This document shows, in pieces, positions 7,135 through 13,458 of a stretch of DNA of 64,000 nt. The stretch is from Methanobrevibacter sp. Its GTDB lineage: Archaea > Methanobacteriota > Methanobacteria > Methanobacteriales > Methanobacteriaceae. The stretch lies in the NCBI GenBank assembly GCA_017434555.1, contig JAFRFB010000003.1, positions 1-64,000 on the forward strand, in the 5' to 3' direction. A program made the translations under genes and the position numbers. The notes under the pieces are model-generated. The model did not search any database, was not told where the DNA came from, and saw nothing but the letters and a program-made list of their open reading frames with translations. The stretch's first letter is position 1. Every line of letters begins with the position of its first letter.

Positions 7135-7575
7135 ATGATCCCTCAAAACTTTAATAATTGTCATAGTAAATGGGGAGCACATCCAGAATACACTTACTAC
7201 ACCAGACACTACGGAGAAATCATCAAAGTACATGAGGACGGTTCATGTGATATTAAAACAAAACCACTATTAAGTTATGAAGAAGGTGAAATCATCCGTA
7301 ATGTCAACTTATTTTATGTTGACCCGTGGAATGAAGACCGCAGAGACATGATCATAGACCGTCTTAAAAAAAATATACGAGTTGGTTGTTGGGTGGAATT
7401 AATGGAGCAACGCAACCTATTCTATATCTACACATGGGAGAAAAAATATCGCTATGGAGAATTTAAGTATGTTTTCAAAAGCGGTAGTCCACATCAAGGA
7501 CCACGTAAAAGATTCTTAATTGAACGAGTCTGGACAAGTGAAGAAAAAATGAATAATGGAAGATGGAATCACTAA
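7135..7575 (+). CDS. hypothetical basic/aromatic protein
   Basis: A 146-residue protein rich in Trp, Tyr, His and basic residues (HPEYTYYTRHYGEI, WEKKYRYGEFKYVF, GPRKRFLIERVW). The mix of beta-type segments suggests a small barrel that could bind nucleic acid, but I recognise no family. It starts 2 nt after the Cys-rich gene and is probably cotranscribed with it from the promoter at 6905. Confidence 0.68.
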   Translation: MIPQNFNNCHSKWGAHPEYTYYTRHYGEIIKVHEDGSCDIKTKPLLSYEEGEIIRNVNLFYVDPWNEDRRDMIIDRLKKNIRVGCWVELMEQRNLFYIYTWEKKYRYGEFKYVFKSGSPHQGPRKRFLIERVWTSEEKMNNGRWNH

Positions 7576-7613
7576 ACTAAAAATAGTGCAAAAATAATAA
7601 TGGGGATAGTGTT

Positions 7614-7742
7614 ATGGTTTGTAAATATTGTGCAACTTGTGAAAAAGAAAATATTGATGATATCTGTTTACATGCAGACAGAGACTGCTACGATGATTGC
7701 AGTTTCTGTTTAATTCATGATTATTGTAAATACGAGGGGTGA
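7614..7742 (+). CDS. Cys-rich miniprotein (8 Cys in 42 residues)
   Basis: A short gene with ATG after TGGGGATAGTGTT, encoding 42 residues with eight cysteines in four close groups (VCKYCATC, ICLH, DCYDDCSFC, YCKY). The regular CxxC spacing suggests binding of one or two zinc ions or an Fe-S type cluster. It lies between 7135 and 7751; the stop overlaps the region that serves as ribosome binding site for the next gene. No family recognised. Confidence 0.6.
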   Translation: MVCKYCATCEKENIDDICLHADRDCYDDCSFCLIHDYCKYEG

Positions 7743-7750
7743 TAGAATTG

Positions 7751-8044
7751 ATGAGGTTTGAGGAAGAAATTTTTGGTTGTATGGAGGATTATCCGTTAAA
7801 AACGGATACTCCACCAGAAGACATTAATGTAAATGATACTGCTTTTTTAGTAAATAGTAACTGTGAATTTAGTTATGATAATATTACTGGTTATTTTCAA
7901 GAGGATTTATTATATTGTATTATTTGTGATTTAGAGTTCATTGACTCTGATTTATCCGAATATAGAGTGGAGAAATCCTGTAATGGAGGCTGTTATGCTT
8001 ATGCAAGAGCAAGAATTAAAAGAATTAAAGAAATCACATACTAA
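7751..8044 (+). CDS. hypothetical acidic protein
   Basis: A 97-residue acidic protein starting MRFEEEIFGCMEDYPLK. ATG 7751 is preferred over the GTG at 7739 because GAGGGGTGA (7734-7742) is then well placed. It contains six Cys (FGCM, SNCEF, LYCIICDLEF, KSCNGGCYAY). The C-terminus overlaps the next gene by about 50 nt in another frame, suggesting translational coupling. Function unknown. Confidence 0.62.
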   Translation: MRFEEEIFGCMEDYPLKTDTPPEDINVNDTAFLVNSNCEFSYDNITGYFQEDLLYCIICDLEFIDSDLSEYRVEKSCNGGCYAYARARIKRIKEITY

Positions 8045-8846
8045 TATTTTAAGAGTACAACAGGATAATGATGGTGTGTGGAATGTTGGATCATATACTA
8101 ATAAAGACTATGATTTAAGCTTATTACATGCAACACGATTAGCTAGTAAACAATATAATCATGATTGTATTATAGTTATGGAGTATTTTAATGGTTATTA
8201 TCGTAAATATAGTTCTGATGGTGAGTTATTAAACGAATATTATAATAATACTGGTGATGGTGTTAATGATTATAAGGTGGATGAGATTGTTACTGGTTGT
8301 CCTGTAAGTGAAACTCCTTGTTATTTCCCATTTTGCACTAATAATTTAAGTTGTAATTTTATGCCAACTAATGTTGTGATTGAAGATAATGATAATGTGG
8401 ATGAAATCATAACCTCTCCAGTTAACGGGGAATTAGTAGAACCAGTTAAAGAAGAAAAAGAGGTAGAAAAGGTTGGTTGTATGACTAGTGTTAAACAATA
8501 CTTTAATTACCAAGAGGAATTAACTCTTGTTAGAAGAAAATTAGATGATATAATATATGAGCAAAAAGAGCTAGGAAAAGAAATAAAAACAGATATAAGA
8601 ACTGTATTCACTGCATATGATATACCTAATTTAACTTATGATGTTGAATTAACAGGTAAAGGGATAAGAATAAAAATGTATTCAAAGAAATATAATAATG
8701 ATGAATTAATAACTCCAATTAACACAGATTTATTATTGAAATTAAACAAGTTAATAGGTATGGATGCATTGTTAAATATTCAAAGTGAACGTAAAGTTGC
8801 TGGTAATCATGTTCATGTTTTAGAATTAATATATGAATTAGAATAA
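7995..8846 (+). CDS. hypothetical protein, two-part
   Basis: About 283 residues. The frame is open upstream into the preceding gene, but GGAGG at 7985-7989 points to a start at ATG 7995 or 8001. Residues 10-80 (VWNVGSYTNKDYDLSL, CIIVMEYFNGYY) form one small domain. A stretch with six Cys follows (CPVSETPCYFPFCTNNLSC), then an acidic linker. The C-terminal domain has a coiled-coil start (EELTLVRRKLDDIIYEQKEL) and a beta-rich end. Not assigned to a known family. Confidence 0.65.
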   Translation: MLMQEQELKELKKSHTNILRVQQDNDGVWNVGSYTNKDYDLSLLHATRLASKQYNHDCIIVMEYFNGYYRKYSSDGELLNEYYNNTGDGVNDYKVDEIVTGCPVSETPCYFPFCTNNLSCNFMPTNVVIEDNDNVDEIITSPVNGELVEPVKEEKEVEKVGCMTSVKQYFNYQEELTLVRRKLDDIIYEQKELGKEIKTDIRTVFTAYDIPNLTYDVELTGKGIRIKMYSKKYNNDELITPINTDLLLKLNKLIGMDALLNIQSERKVAGNHVHVLELIYELE

Positions 8847-8870
8847 AATGGGGATGGTGTTTAAAGTTTT

Positions 8871-9221
8871 ATGGTTAGTCCAAATATTAGTTTCAGAGTA
8901 GAAGATGAATTCAAACAATTCATTGATAATAAAGCATTAGAATTAGGAATAACACGTGGTGAATTATTAAGGAATATTGTTTATAATATACTTAATTATC
9001 CAGTAACTGATAAACCATTCAAAACATTAACAGTGGGTAAGTTAATGGAATTATTAGAACCTTTACCCTGTGAGTTACCGTTAATAGCTTATACTGAAGA
9101 AGCTGATTATGCTTTGGATGAATTGAAATTATTAGGTTTAATTGGTGGTTTGAAATTAACTAAATTTGATAAAAATATAGATAAAATTGAATGGGAATTA
9201 ACTGATTTAATAAAAAAATAA
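8871..9221 (+). CDS. ribbon-helix-helix-like DNA-binding protein
   Basis: A 116-residue protein. The N-terminus NISFRVEDEFKQFIDNKALE followed by LGITRGELLRNIVYNIL has the strand-helix-turn-helix arrangement of ribbon-helix-helix regulators (hydrophobic-polar strand, helix with FKQFID, GITRGEL turn). The rest is an acidic small domain. RHH dimers bind palindromic operators, and several palindromes lie in nearby promoters, but no site can be assigned to it. Three further RHH-like proteins occur at 55626, 56684 and 57566. Confidence 0.65.
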   Translation: MVSPNISFRVEDEFKQFIDNKALELGITRGELLRNIVYNILNYPVTDKPFKTLTVGKLMELLEPLPCELPLIAYTEEADYALDELKLLGLIGGLKLTKFDKNIDKIEWELTDLIKK

Positions 9222-9232
9222 TAGTGTTAATT

Positions 9233-9304
9233 GTGAATAAGGATAAAATTTTAAAAAACAAGACTCCTGAGTTAGATAAGTTCCGTCATAAAAGATTTCA
9301 TTAA
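9233..9304 (+). CDS. possible 23-residue peptide
   Basis: GTG-initiated short frame (MNKDKILKNKTPELDKFRHK). It is basic and starts 11 nt after the preceding stop without a clear ribosome binding site. Listed only because it fills the gap; it may be chance. Confidence 0.25.
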   Translation: MNKDKILKNKTPELDKFRHKRFH

Positions 9305-9420
9305 TGATTTAAGAGTATTATTTTTAAAATCTTGTCAGGTGATGTTTAAAGGATTAGGTTAAAATAGTATTAATCACTAATAATTATTATATATACTGTT
9401 AATATGATGGTGATTAATTT

Positions 9421-10203
9421 ATGAGTTTATTTAATCGTGGAGATAAAAAAACACCTGAAGAAAAATATCAGGAATTATATAATACTAATCAGGGTAATAT
9501 TGAAAATGCGGATTATGTTGTACGGTTAGATGTTGCTGTTGGTCAGTATGGTAATGATGATGTTGTTGCTGGTGCAATGATGGGTGAAACAGGTAAACTT
9601 ATAGCTATGAGTAAATATGGTGATACTAAATGGAAGAATACTACTATGGCTATGAAACATGATGGTGTTATTATTCATTATACTGGTGAAATTGTTTTAT
9701 ACTCTGATATGAGGGAGATTCGAATATCCTCTTTGGATAAATCTTTGTATGGTTATAAACAATTAATTTTTGTAACTAATAATGGGAATTATATATTTAA
9801 AGGTGATGCTGTTTTTATTGATGTGATTACTAATCTTATCGTTGTTTCCCGTGACCGTTATAATGGTTGGATCAGTGATGGTTTGATTAGTGCTGGTGAA
9901 AATTTATCTGATGATGAGTGGACTAAATTGATTAATGGTGAACCATTAAAACGTAAAAATACAAACAATAATAATGAGGGTAATAGTGATTTAGATAGGT
10001 TATTACGTGCTGGTGAATTACATGAACGTGGTTTATTATCAGATGAGGAATTTGAGGATATTAAAAATAAATTATTAAATAAGAATAATACTGAATCTGA
10101 TATTAATGAAGTTGAAAGTCCGGGTATGTTTTGTCCAAGTTGTGGTGTTGAAATAAAAGAGGAATATAAATTCTGTATTAACTGTGGACACGAATTAAAA
10201 TAA
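9421..10203 (+). CDS. SHOCT-domain and zinc-ribbon protein with PH-like N-terminus
   Basis: A 260-residue protein. Residues about 25-150 form a beta-rich domain (DGVIIHYTGEIVLYSDM, LIFVTNNGNYIFKGDA) resembling the bacterial PH-like fold. A SHOCT domain follows near residues 195-225 (LLRAGELHERGLLSDEEF), then a C-terminal zinc ribbon (FCPSCGVEIKEEYKFCINCG). This architecture is common in bacteria and archaea, where SHOCT is thought to mediate oligomerisation. It has its own promoter (TTATATATAC near 9387) and GGTGATTAATTT before ATG. It converges with the methyltransferase gene, overlapping by 9 nt at the ends. Role in the virus unknown. Confidence 0.78.
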   Translation: MSLFNRGDKKTPEEKYQELYNTNQGNIENADYVVRLDVAVGQYGNDDVVAGAMMGETGKLIAMSKYGDTKWKNTTMAMKHDGVIIHYTGEIVLYSDMREIRISSLDKSLYGYKQLIFVTNNGNYIFKGDAVFIDVITNLIVVSRDRYNGWISDGLISAGENLSDDEWTKLINGEPLKRKNTNNNNEGNSDLDRLLRAGELHERGLLSDEEFEDIKNKLLNKNNTESDINEVESPGMFCPSCGVEIKEEYKFCINCGHELK

Positions 10204-11136
10204 TCTTGTTTGATTAGTAAATATTCTTTTTTCAGCTATTTCAAAATAATCCTTATTTAATTCAATTCCAATAAACCTCCGGTTAAGGTTACGACAAGCA
10301 ACACCAGTACTGCCACTGCCCATGGTGAAGTCTAATACGAGGTCATTTTCATCAGTATATGTTTCGATTAGGTCTTCTAGTAGGTCTACTGGTTTTTCTG
10401 TTGGGTGGTATTTGTTATATGATTTGCGATATTGTAATACATTGCTTTTGAATTTATGTCCTTTTTTGAGCTTAAATTTGAGCTTAAATTTGAGATTAAT
10501 ATCAGATAACTCTTCATATGGTTTAAAACAATTTAATTCATCAATATGATAAACATTTATTAATTCATTATAAGTTTCTTCTGTGCATAAACTAAACTGA
10601 CTACTTCCAATACGATAAAAAAAATGTTCTGCTCTACGATGACCTAATCTTCGTTCAATATCTTTATATGTAACATCTAATTCTTTTAATAATCTTTGAG
10701 CATATATTCTTAATGGATGTGTATTGTCAGAGTCATGTTTTTTACGGAACACACTTAAATCTTCAACATAGGATACTGGTGCTTTTTTACATGATAAGCT
10801 ATTTGCAAAATGGTCTTTAAACCAATAATAAGGATATAAGAATGGTAGATTTTCTGGTTTGTATTGTCTTAAATAACTGGTGTATGGTTCTTGGCTGAAT
10901 AGTATTAGATTTCCATTTACTCTTAATAGTTTTTCACAGCATTTAAACATTTGGTCTGTTGGTATATTATTGTCCCATTCTGTTGTACTGTTTTTCCAAC
11001 CGTCTAGATTTAATCCTTTGACGGTTCCGTATGGTGGATCGGTTAGTATTAGGTCTACTTTTGTTTTTTCATTGATTAGTTTTTGCATTTCTTCGATGCA
11101 TTCGCCTTGGATTAATCTTATTTGTGTTGTTTGCAC
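10195..11136 (-). CDS. DNA methyltransferase (beta-class, N6-adenine or N4-cytosine)
   Basis: A 313-residue enzyme. Catalytic motif IV DPPYG stands near residue 35 and the S-adenosylmethionine motif I DFTMGSGSTG near residue 275, the IV-before-I order of beta-class amino-methyltransferases. YHPTEKPVDLLEDLI is the conserved segment before motif I. The central part (about 90-230) is likely target recognition and includes KFKLKFKLKKG, coded by two and a half copies of a 12-bp repeat (10468-10494). No restriction partner is adjacent, so it is an orphan enzyme, possibly protecting viral DNA from host restriction. It is read divergently from the membrane-protein operon at 11475. Confidence 0.9.
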   Translation of the reverse strand: MQTTQIRLIQGECIEEMQKLINEKTKVDLILTDPPYGTVKGLNLDGWKNSTTEWDNNIPTDQMFKCCEKLLRVNGNLILFSQEPYTSYLRQYKPENLPFLYPYYWFKDHFANSLSCKKAPVSYVEDLSVFRKKHDSDNTHPLRIYAQRLLKELDVTYKDIERRLGHRRAEHFFYRIGSSQFSLCTEETYNELINVYHIDELNCFKPYEELSDINLKFKLKFKLKKGHKFKSNVLQYRKSYNKYHPTEKPVDLLEDLIETYTDENDLVLDFTMGSGSTGVACRNLNRRFIGIELNKDYFEIAEKRIFTNQTRLF

Positions 11137-11153
11137 TTTATTCTTTTTTCTGC

Positions 11154-11172
11154 AAGTATTGTTAAAATACTT
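11154..11172. promoter_or_regulatory. operator palindrome 3 (RAGTATTnnnnnAATACTY)
   Basis: AAGTATT-GTTAA-AATACTT, 7-bp perfect arms. Same consensus as the palindromes near 3.7-3.86 kb. Confidence 0.65.
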
Positions 11173-11294
11173 ATTGAAATATCCTTATGTTAATGTGGAT
11201 ATTTGATGGAAAAGCTTAAATAGTAGTTTTCTATGGTGAGAGTTAATATTGAAAAATACTATTATGTTACATATAAAAGTGAGGGGGATTATGT

Positions 11295-11313
11295 GAGTAT
11301 TTTAACAATACTC
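11295..11313. promoter_or_regulatory. operator palindrome 4 (RAGTATTnnnnnAATACTY)
   Basis: GAGTATT-TTAAC-AATACTC, 7-bp perfect arms, preceded by GGATTATGT as palindrome 2 is by GATATTATGT. Confidence 0.65.
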
Positions 11314-11474
11314 ATACCCTTGGAAAATTTAATACAATATTCTTTTTTTGATGGGTAAGAGTGGATAGTGAAGAAAAGGAAAAAAAATTATATAATTTTT
11401 TTTTTTGAGGGTTTTTATATTAATTCATTCTTTTTTTTAAATAATATTTTAAGAGTGAGTGTAATAATAGAACG

Positions 11475-11831
11475 ATGGTTGAAACATATAAATATAAATC
11501 AAAAGCAGCTACTGCTATCTCTTTTTTAGCTGCATTAATTGCTTATCTTGGTAAAGATGGTTTGGCACAATATATCCCACCGGAATATGCTAGTTTAATT
11601 CCTATTTTAGTGTTTGCTGCGGGGTATGTTATAACACAGGAAACTGAGAATACTCGTGTTGCTGTTGCAGAGCAAATGGTGCATGAGGAATATGAAAACA
11701 ATACTAATAATACTAATGATGATGTTGGTGTTGTTGTTAATTTAACTTTAGATGGTGAAGATGTCATCTCCGATACTAATGCTGATGCTGATGTTGATGA
11801 TGGTGTTGGGGATGATGAAGATATTGCATAA
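11475..11831 (+). CDS. small membrane protein, holin-like
   Basis: A 118-residue protein with two predicted membrane segments (residues about 11-28, AATAISFLAALIAYLG, and 40-57, ASLIPILVFAAGYVITQ). A very acidic tail follows, ending in Asp/Gly repeats. Size, topology and grouping with two more small membrane proteins resemble holin cassettes, which permeabilise the membrane to release an endolysin. The endoisopeptidase is far away at 54 kb, so the lysis role is an inference. Read divergently from the methyltransferase across the operator pair. Confidence 0.68.
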   Translation: MVETYKYKSKAATAISFLAALIAYLGKDGLAQYIPPEYASLIPILVFAAGYVITQETENTRVAVAEQMVHEEYENNTNNTNDDVGVVVNLTLDGEDVISDTNADADVDDGVGDDEDIA

Positions 11832-11852
11832 AAAAAAATTTTTGGTTTTTTT

Positions 11853-12041
11853 ATGTTTGAATTTAGTAAATTAGATAATAAGAGCATTCTTATAACCGGT
11901 TTAGTTATTTGTGCAATTGTTGCAATGTTTCTTAATTACGAACAGATTGCTTTAAGCATTGGTTCTGGTTTGGTTGGTTACCTCAGTAAAGATGTTATAA
12001 CAGTATCTGAATCGGATAATCTTAATGGAGGTGACAAATAA
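11853..12041 (+). CDS. small membrane protein, holin-like
   Basis: A 62-residue protein with two hydrophobic segments (SILITGLVICAIVAMFL at about 11-27 and IALSIGSGLVGYL at about 32-44) and short polar ends. It starts 21 nt after the preceding membrane protein. LVGYLSKD in this protein and LIAYLGKD in the neighbour suggest a shared hairpin design, perhaps a holin/antiholin pair. No family recognised with certainty. Confidence 0.62.
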   Translation: MFEFSKLDNKSILITGLVICAIVAMFLNYEQIALSIGSGLVGYLSKDVITVSESDNLNGGDK

Positions 12042-12050
12042 AAATATATT

Positions 12051-12401
12051 ATGCCTTCTAGTAATGATAAAGTGATTTGTTATCATGAAGAACAAATCCA
12101 GAACCAGTCTCGTAAAATTGCTGAATTGGAGGCTAGGGCGGATTATAAAGATAAAAGAATTGATGAAATTATACTTAATAGTAAACGGATGGAAGATAAG
12201 ATAGATGGTTTAAGTAAAGCTGTTAATACTCTTACTGTTAAATTGGTTGAGGATGATGCTACTTTGAAGCATCATACTGGTGAGTTAAGTGAGCGTGTTA
12301 CTGCTTTGGAAACTAGGCAGGATACTACTTATAAGTTGATTGGTTTGGTTTCCGTTTTCTTACTAGGTATGGAGTTTATTTTGAAGTATGTTATAAGATA
12401 A
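12051..12401 (+). CDS. coiled-coil protein with C-terminal membrane anchor (XhlA-like)
   Basis: A 116-residue protein. Residues 10-95 are heptad-rich (SRKIAELEARADYKDKRIDE, then KMEDKIDGLSKAVNTLTVKL type repeats) and the last 20 residues are hydrophobic (LIGLVSVFLLGMEFILKYV). The same layout occurs in XhlA/hemolysin-type phage lysis accessory proteins. It follows the two holin-like genes by 9 nt, completing a three-gene membrane cassette directly upstream of the packaging genes. The lysis role is inferred from topology and context only. Confidence 0.65.
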   Translation: MPSSNDKVICYHEEQIQNQSRKIAELEARADYKDKRIDEIILNSKRMEDKIDGLSKAVNTLTVKLVEDDATLKHHTGELSERVTALETRQDTTYKLIGLVSVFLLGMEFILKYVIR

Positions 12402-12851
12402 ATATCTCTCCATTTTACCTATTTTATCATCTGTAATTTTAATAGTAACCTTTATATACTTGTATACTTGGGTGTCACATCAATAATCACAACATATATA
12501 AAAAGACAGTAAAACTATATAAACTAGTACAGTAAAAGACAGTAAACCATAATCAATTTTAAGTCTTTTATACAGTAAAAAAGACACTAAAAACTCTTTA
12601 TTTTATATACTCTTTTTTACCAATGAATACTAAATCACCAGTATAAAACCACCCCGTATATAAGTCCAAATCTAAAAGTGTATTATCACGCCTCTTAGGT
12701 AAAAGTAAATAATGATATTATACCAAAAATAAATAATTTTTGAGTATACATAATATTTTTTATTTTTTTTAAAATATTTTTTTTTAATTTGAGCTAAAAA
12801 ATTTTTTTTTTCGGGAAATTATTAAAATAAAAGGGTTAAGTTATTTTTTTT
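12402..12851. other. AT-rich non-coding region before terS: promoter and ACAGTAAA direct repeats (candidate packaging site)
   Basis: 450 bp without a credible gene. TATA-like TTTATATAC lies at 12451-12459. Four copies of ACAGTAAA start at 12506, 12529, 12539 and 12572, and an ACACTAAA variant follows at 12584. The stretch AAAGACAGTAAA occurs twice. A repeat array next to the small terminase gene is where pac/cos recognition sites of tailed viruses usually lie. The last 120 bp is homopolymeric A/T sequence. Confidence 0.5.
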
Positions 12852-13430
12852 ATGATAGAAAAACAGAAACATGTTGATGCATTCAATTACTACTTTAGCC
12901 TAATAAACAAAGGTTACATTCCATCACAAGCAATCGAAGCTACGGCTGAACATTGTAAGATGAAAAAACGTACCATATGGAAATGGCATAAAGAATTCGA
13001 TTGGAAAGCAAAAACAAAAGTAAGAAATATTGAAATTCAAAAAGAAGTTGAAAAAGAACAAAACCGTACATTAGCACAAAACAAAGCTAATTACCTGAAT
13101 ATTTGTCATAAACTTCTTGATGAGGAAATTAAAGAACAATTTCAAAATAGTAAAGTTAAATCCACGAAAGATGCGTTGGAAGTAATTAAATTAGCTTTAC
13201 TTTTACAGAATGCACCAACAGAAGTTACAAAGAATAGTAATATTAATGTTGACTTAAGTGTTGAAGAATTCGATGAGGATTTAATCGACCAAATTCTTGA
13301 AGAGGAATTAGAAGCAGAAGCTGCATTAAAAGAAGAATTAGTTAAAAAGTACAGGATAAAAAGTGTACGTGCTTCGCAGAAAGAAAGTGAATCAATTAAT
13401 GATTTGGAAGAGGATGAAATCATCGAATAA
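12852..13430 (+). CDS. terS: terminase small subunit
   Basis: A 192-residue protein. Residues about 10-50 form a helix-turn-helix DNA-binding region (GYIPSQAIEATAEHCKMKKR, then TIWKWHKEFDWK), followed by a long helical oligomerisation segment and an acidic tail rich in Glu (ILEEELEAEAALKEEL). Small terminases recognise the packaging site and hand the DNA to TerL; the HTH, the size and the position 28 bp before terL support the call. The preceding repeats (12506-12580) could be its binding site. Individual terS sequences diverge strongly, so the call leans on synteny. Confidence 0.82.
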   Translation: MIEKQKHVDAFNYYFSLINKGYIPSQAIEATAEHCKMKKRTIWKWHKEFDWKAKTKVRNIEIQKEVEKEQNRTLAQNKANYLNICHKLLDEEIKEQFQNSKVKSTKDALEVIKLALLLQNAPTEVTKNSNINVDLSVEEFDEDLIDQILEEELEAEAALKEELVKKYRIKSVRASQKESESINDLEEDEIIE

Positions 13431-13458
13431 TATAATATAATATATAATTTTTAGATAA

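Larger units (their letters stand above)
11137..11474. promoter_or_regulatory. divergent control region between methyltransferase and membrane-protein operon
   Basis: 338 bp. It contains palindromes 11154-11172 and 11295-11313 spaced 141 bp apart and, between them, a plus-strand TATA-like GCTTAAATAG (11214-11223). The segment from CTATGGTGAGAGTTAATATTG to the second palindrome aligns with 3779-3859. A further partial copy of its GATGGGTAAGAGT motif follows at about 11350. Confidence 0.62.

Noticed and set aside
8871-9221. Toxin-antitoxin pair around the RHH-like gene
   Set aside because: Neither neighbour resembles a toxin; the next frame is a 23-residue peptide without support.
10468-10494. 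Phase-variable repeat in the methyltransferase gene
   Set aside because: The unit is 12 bp, so changes in copy number would keep the frame; only length variation of a KFKL segment is possible.
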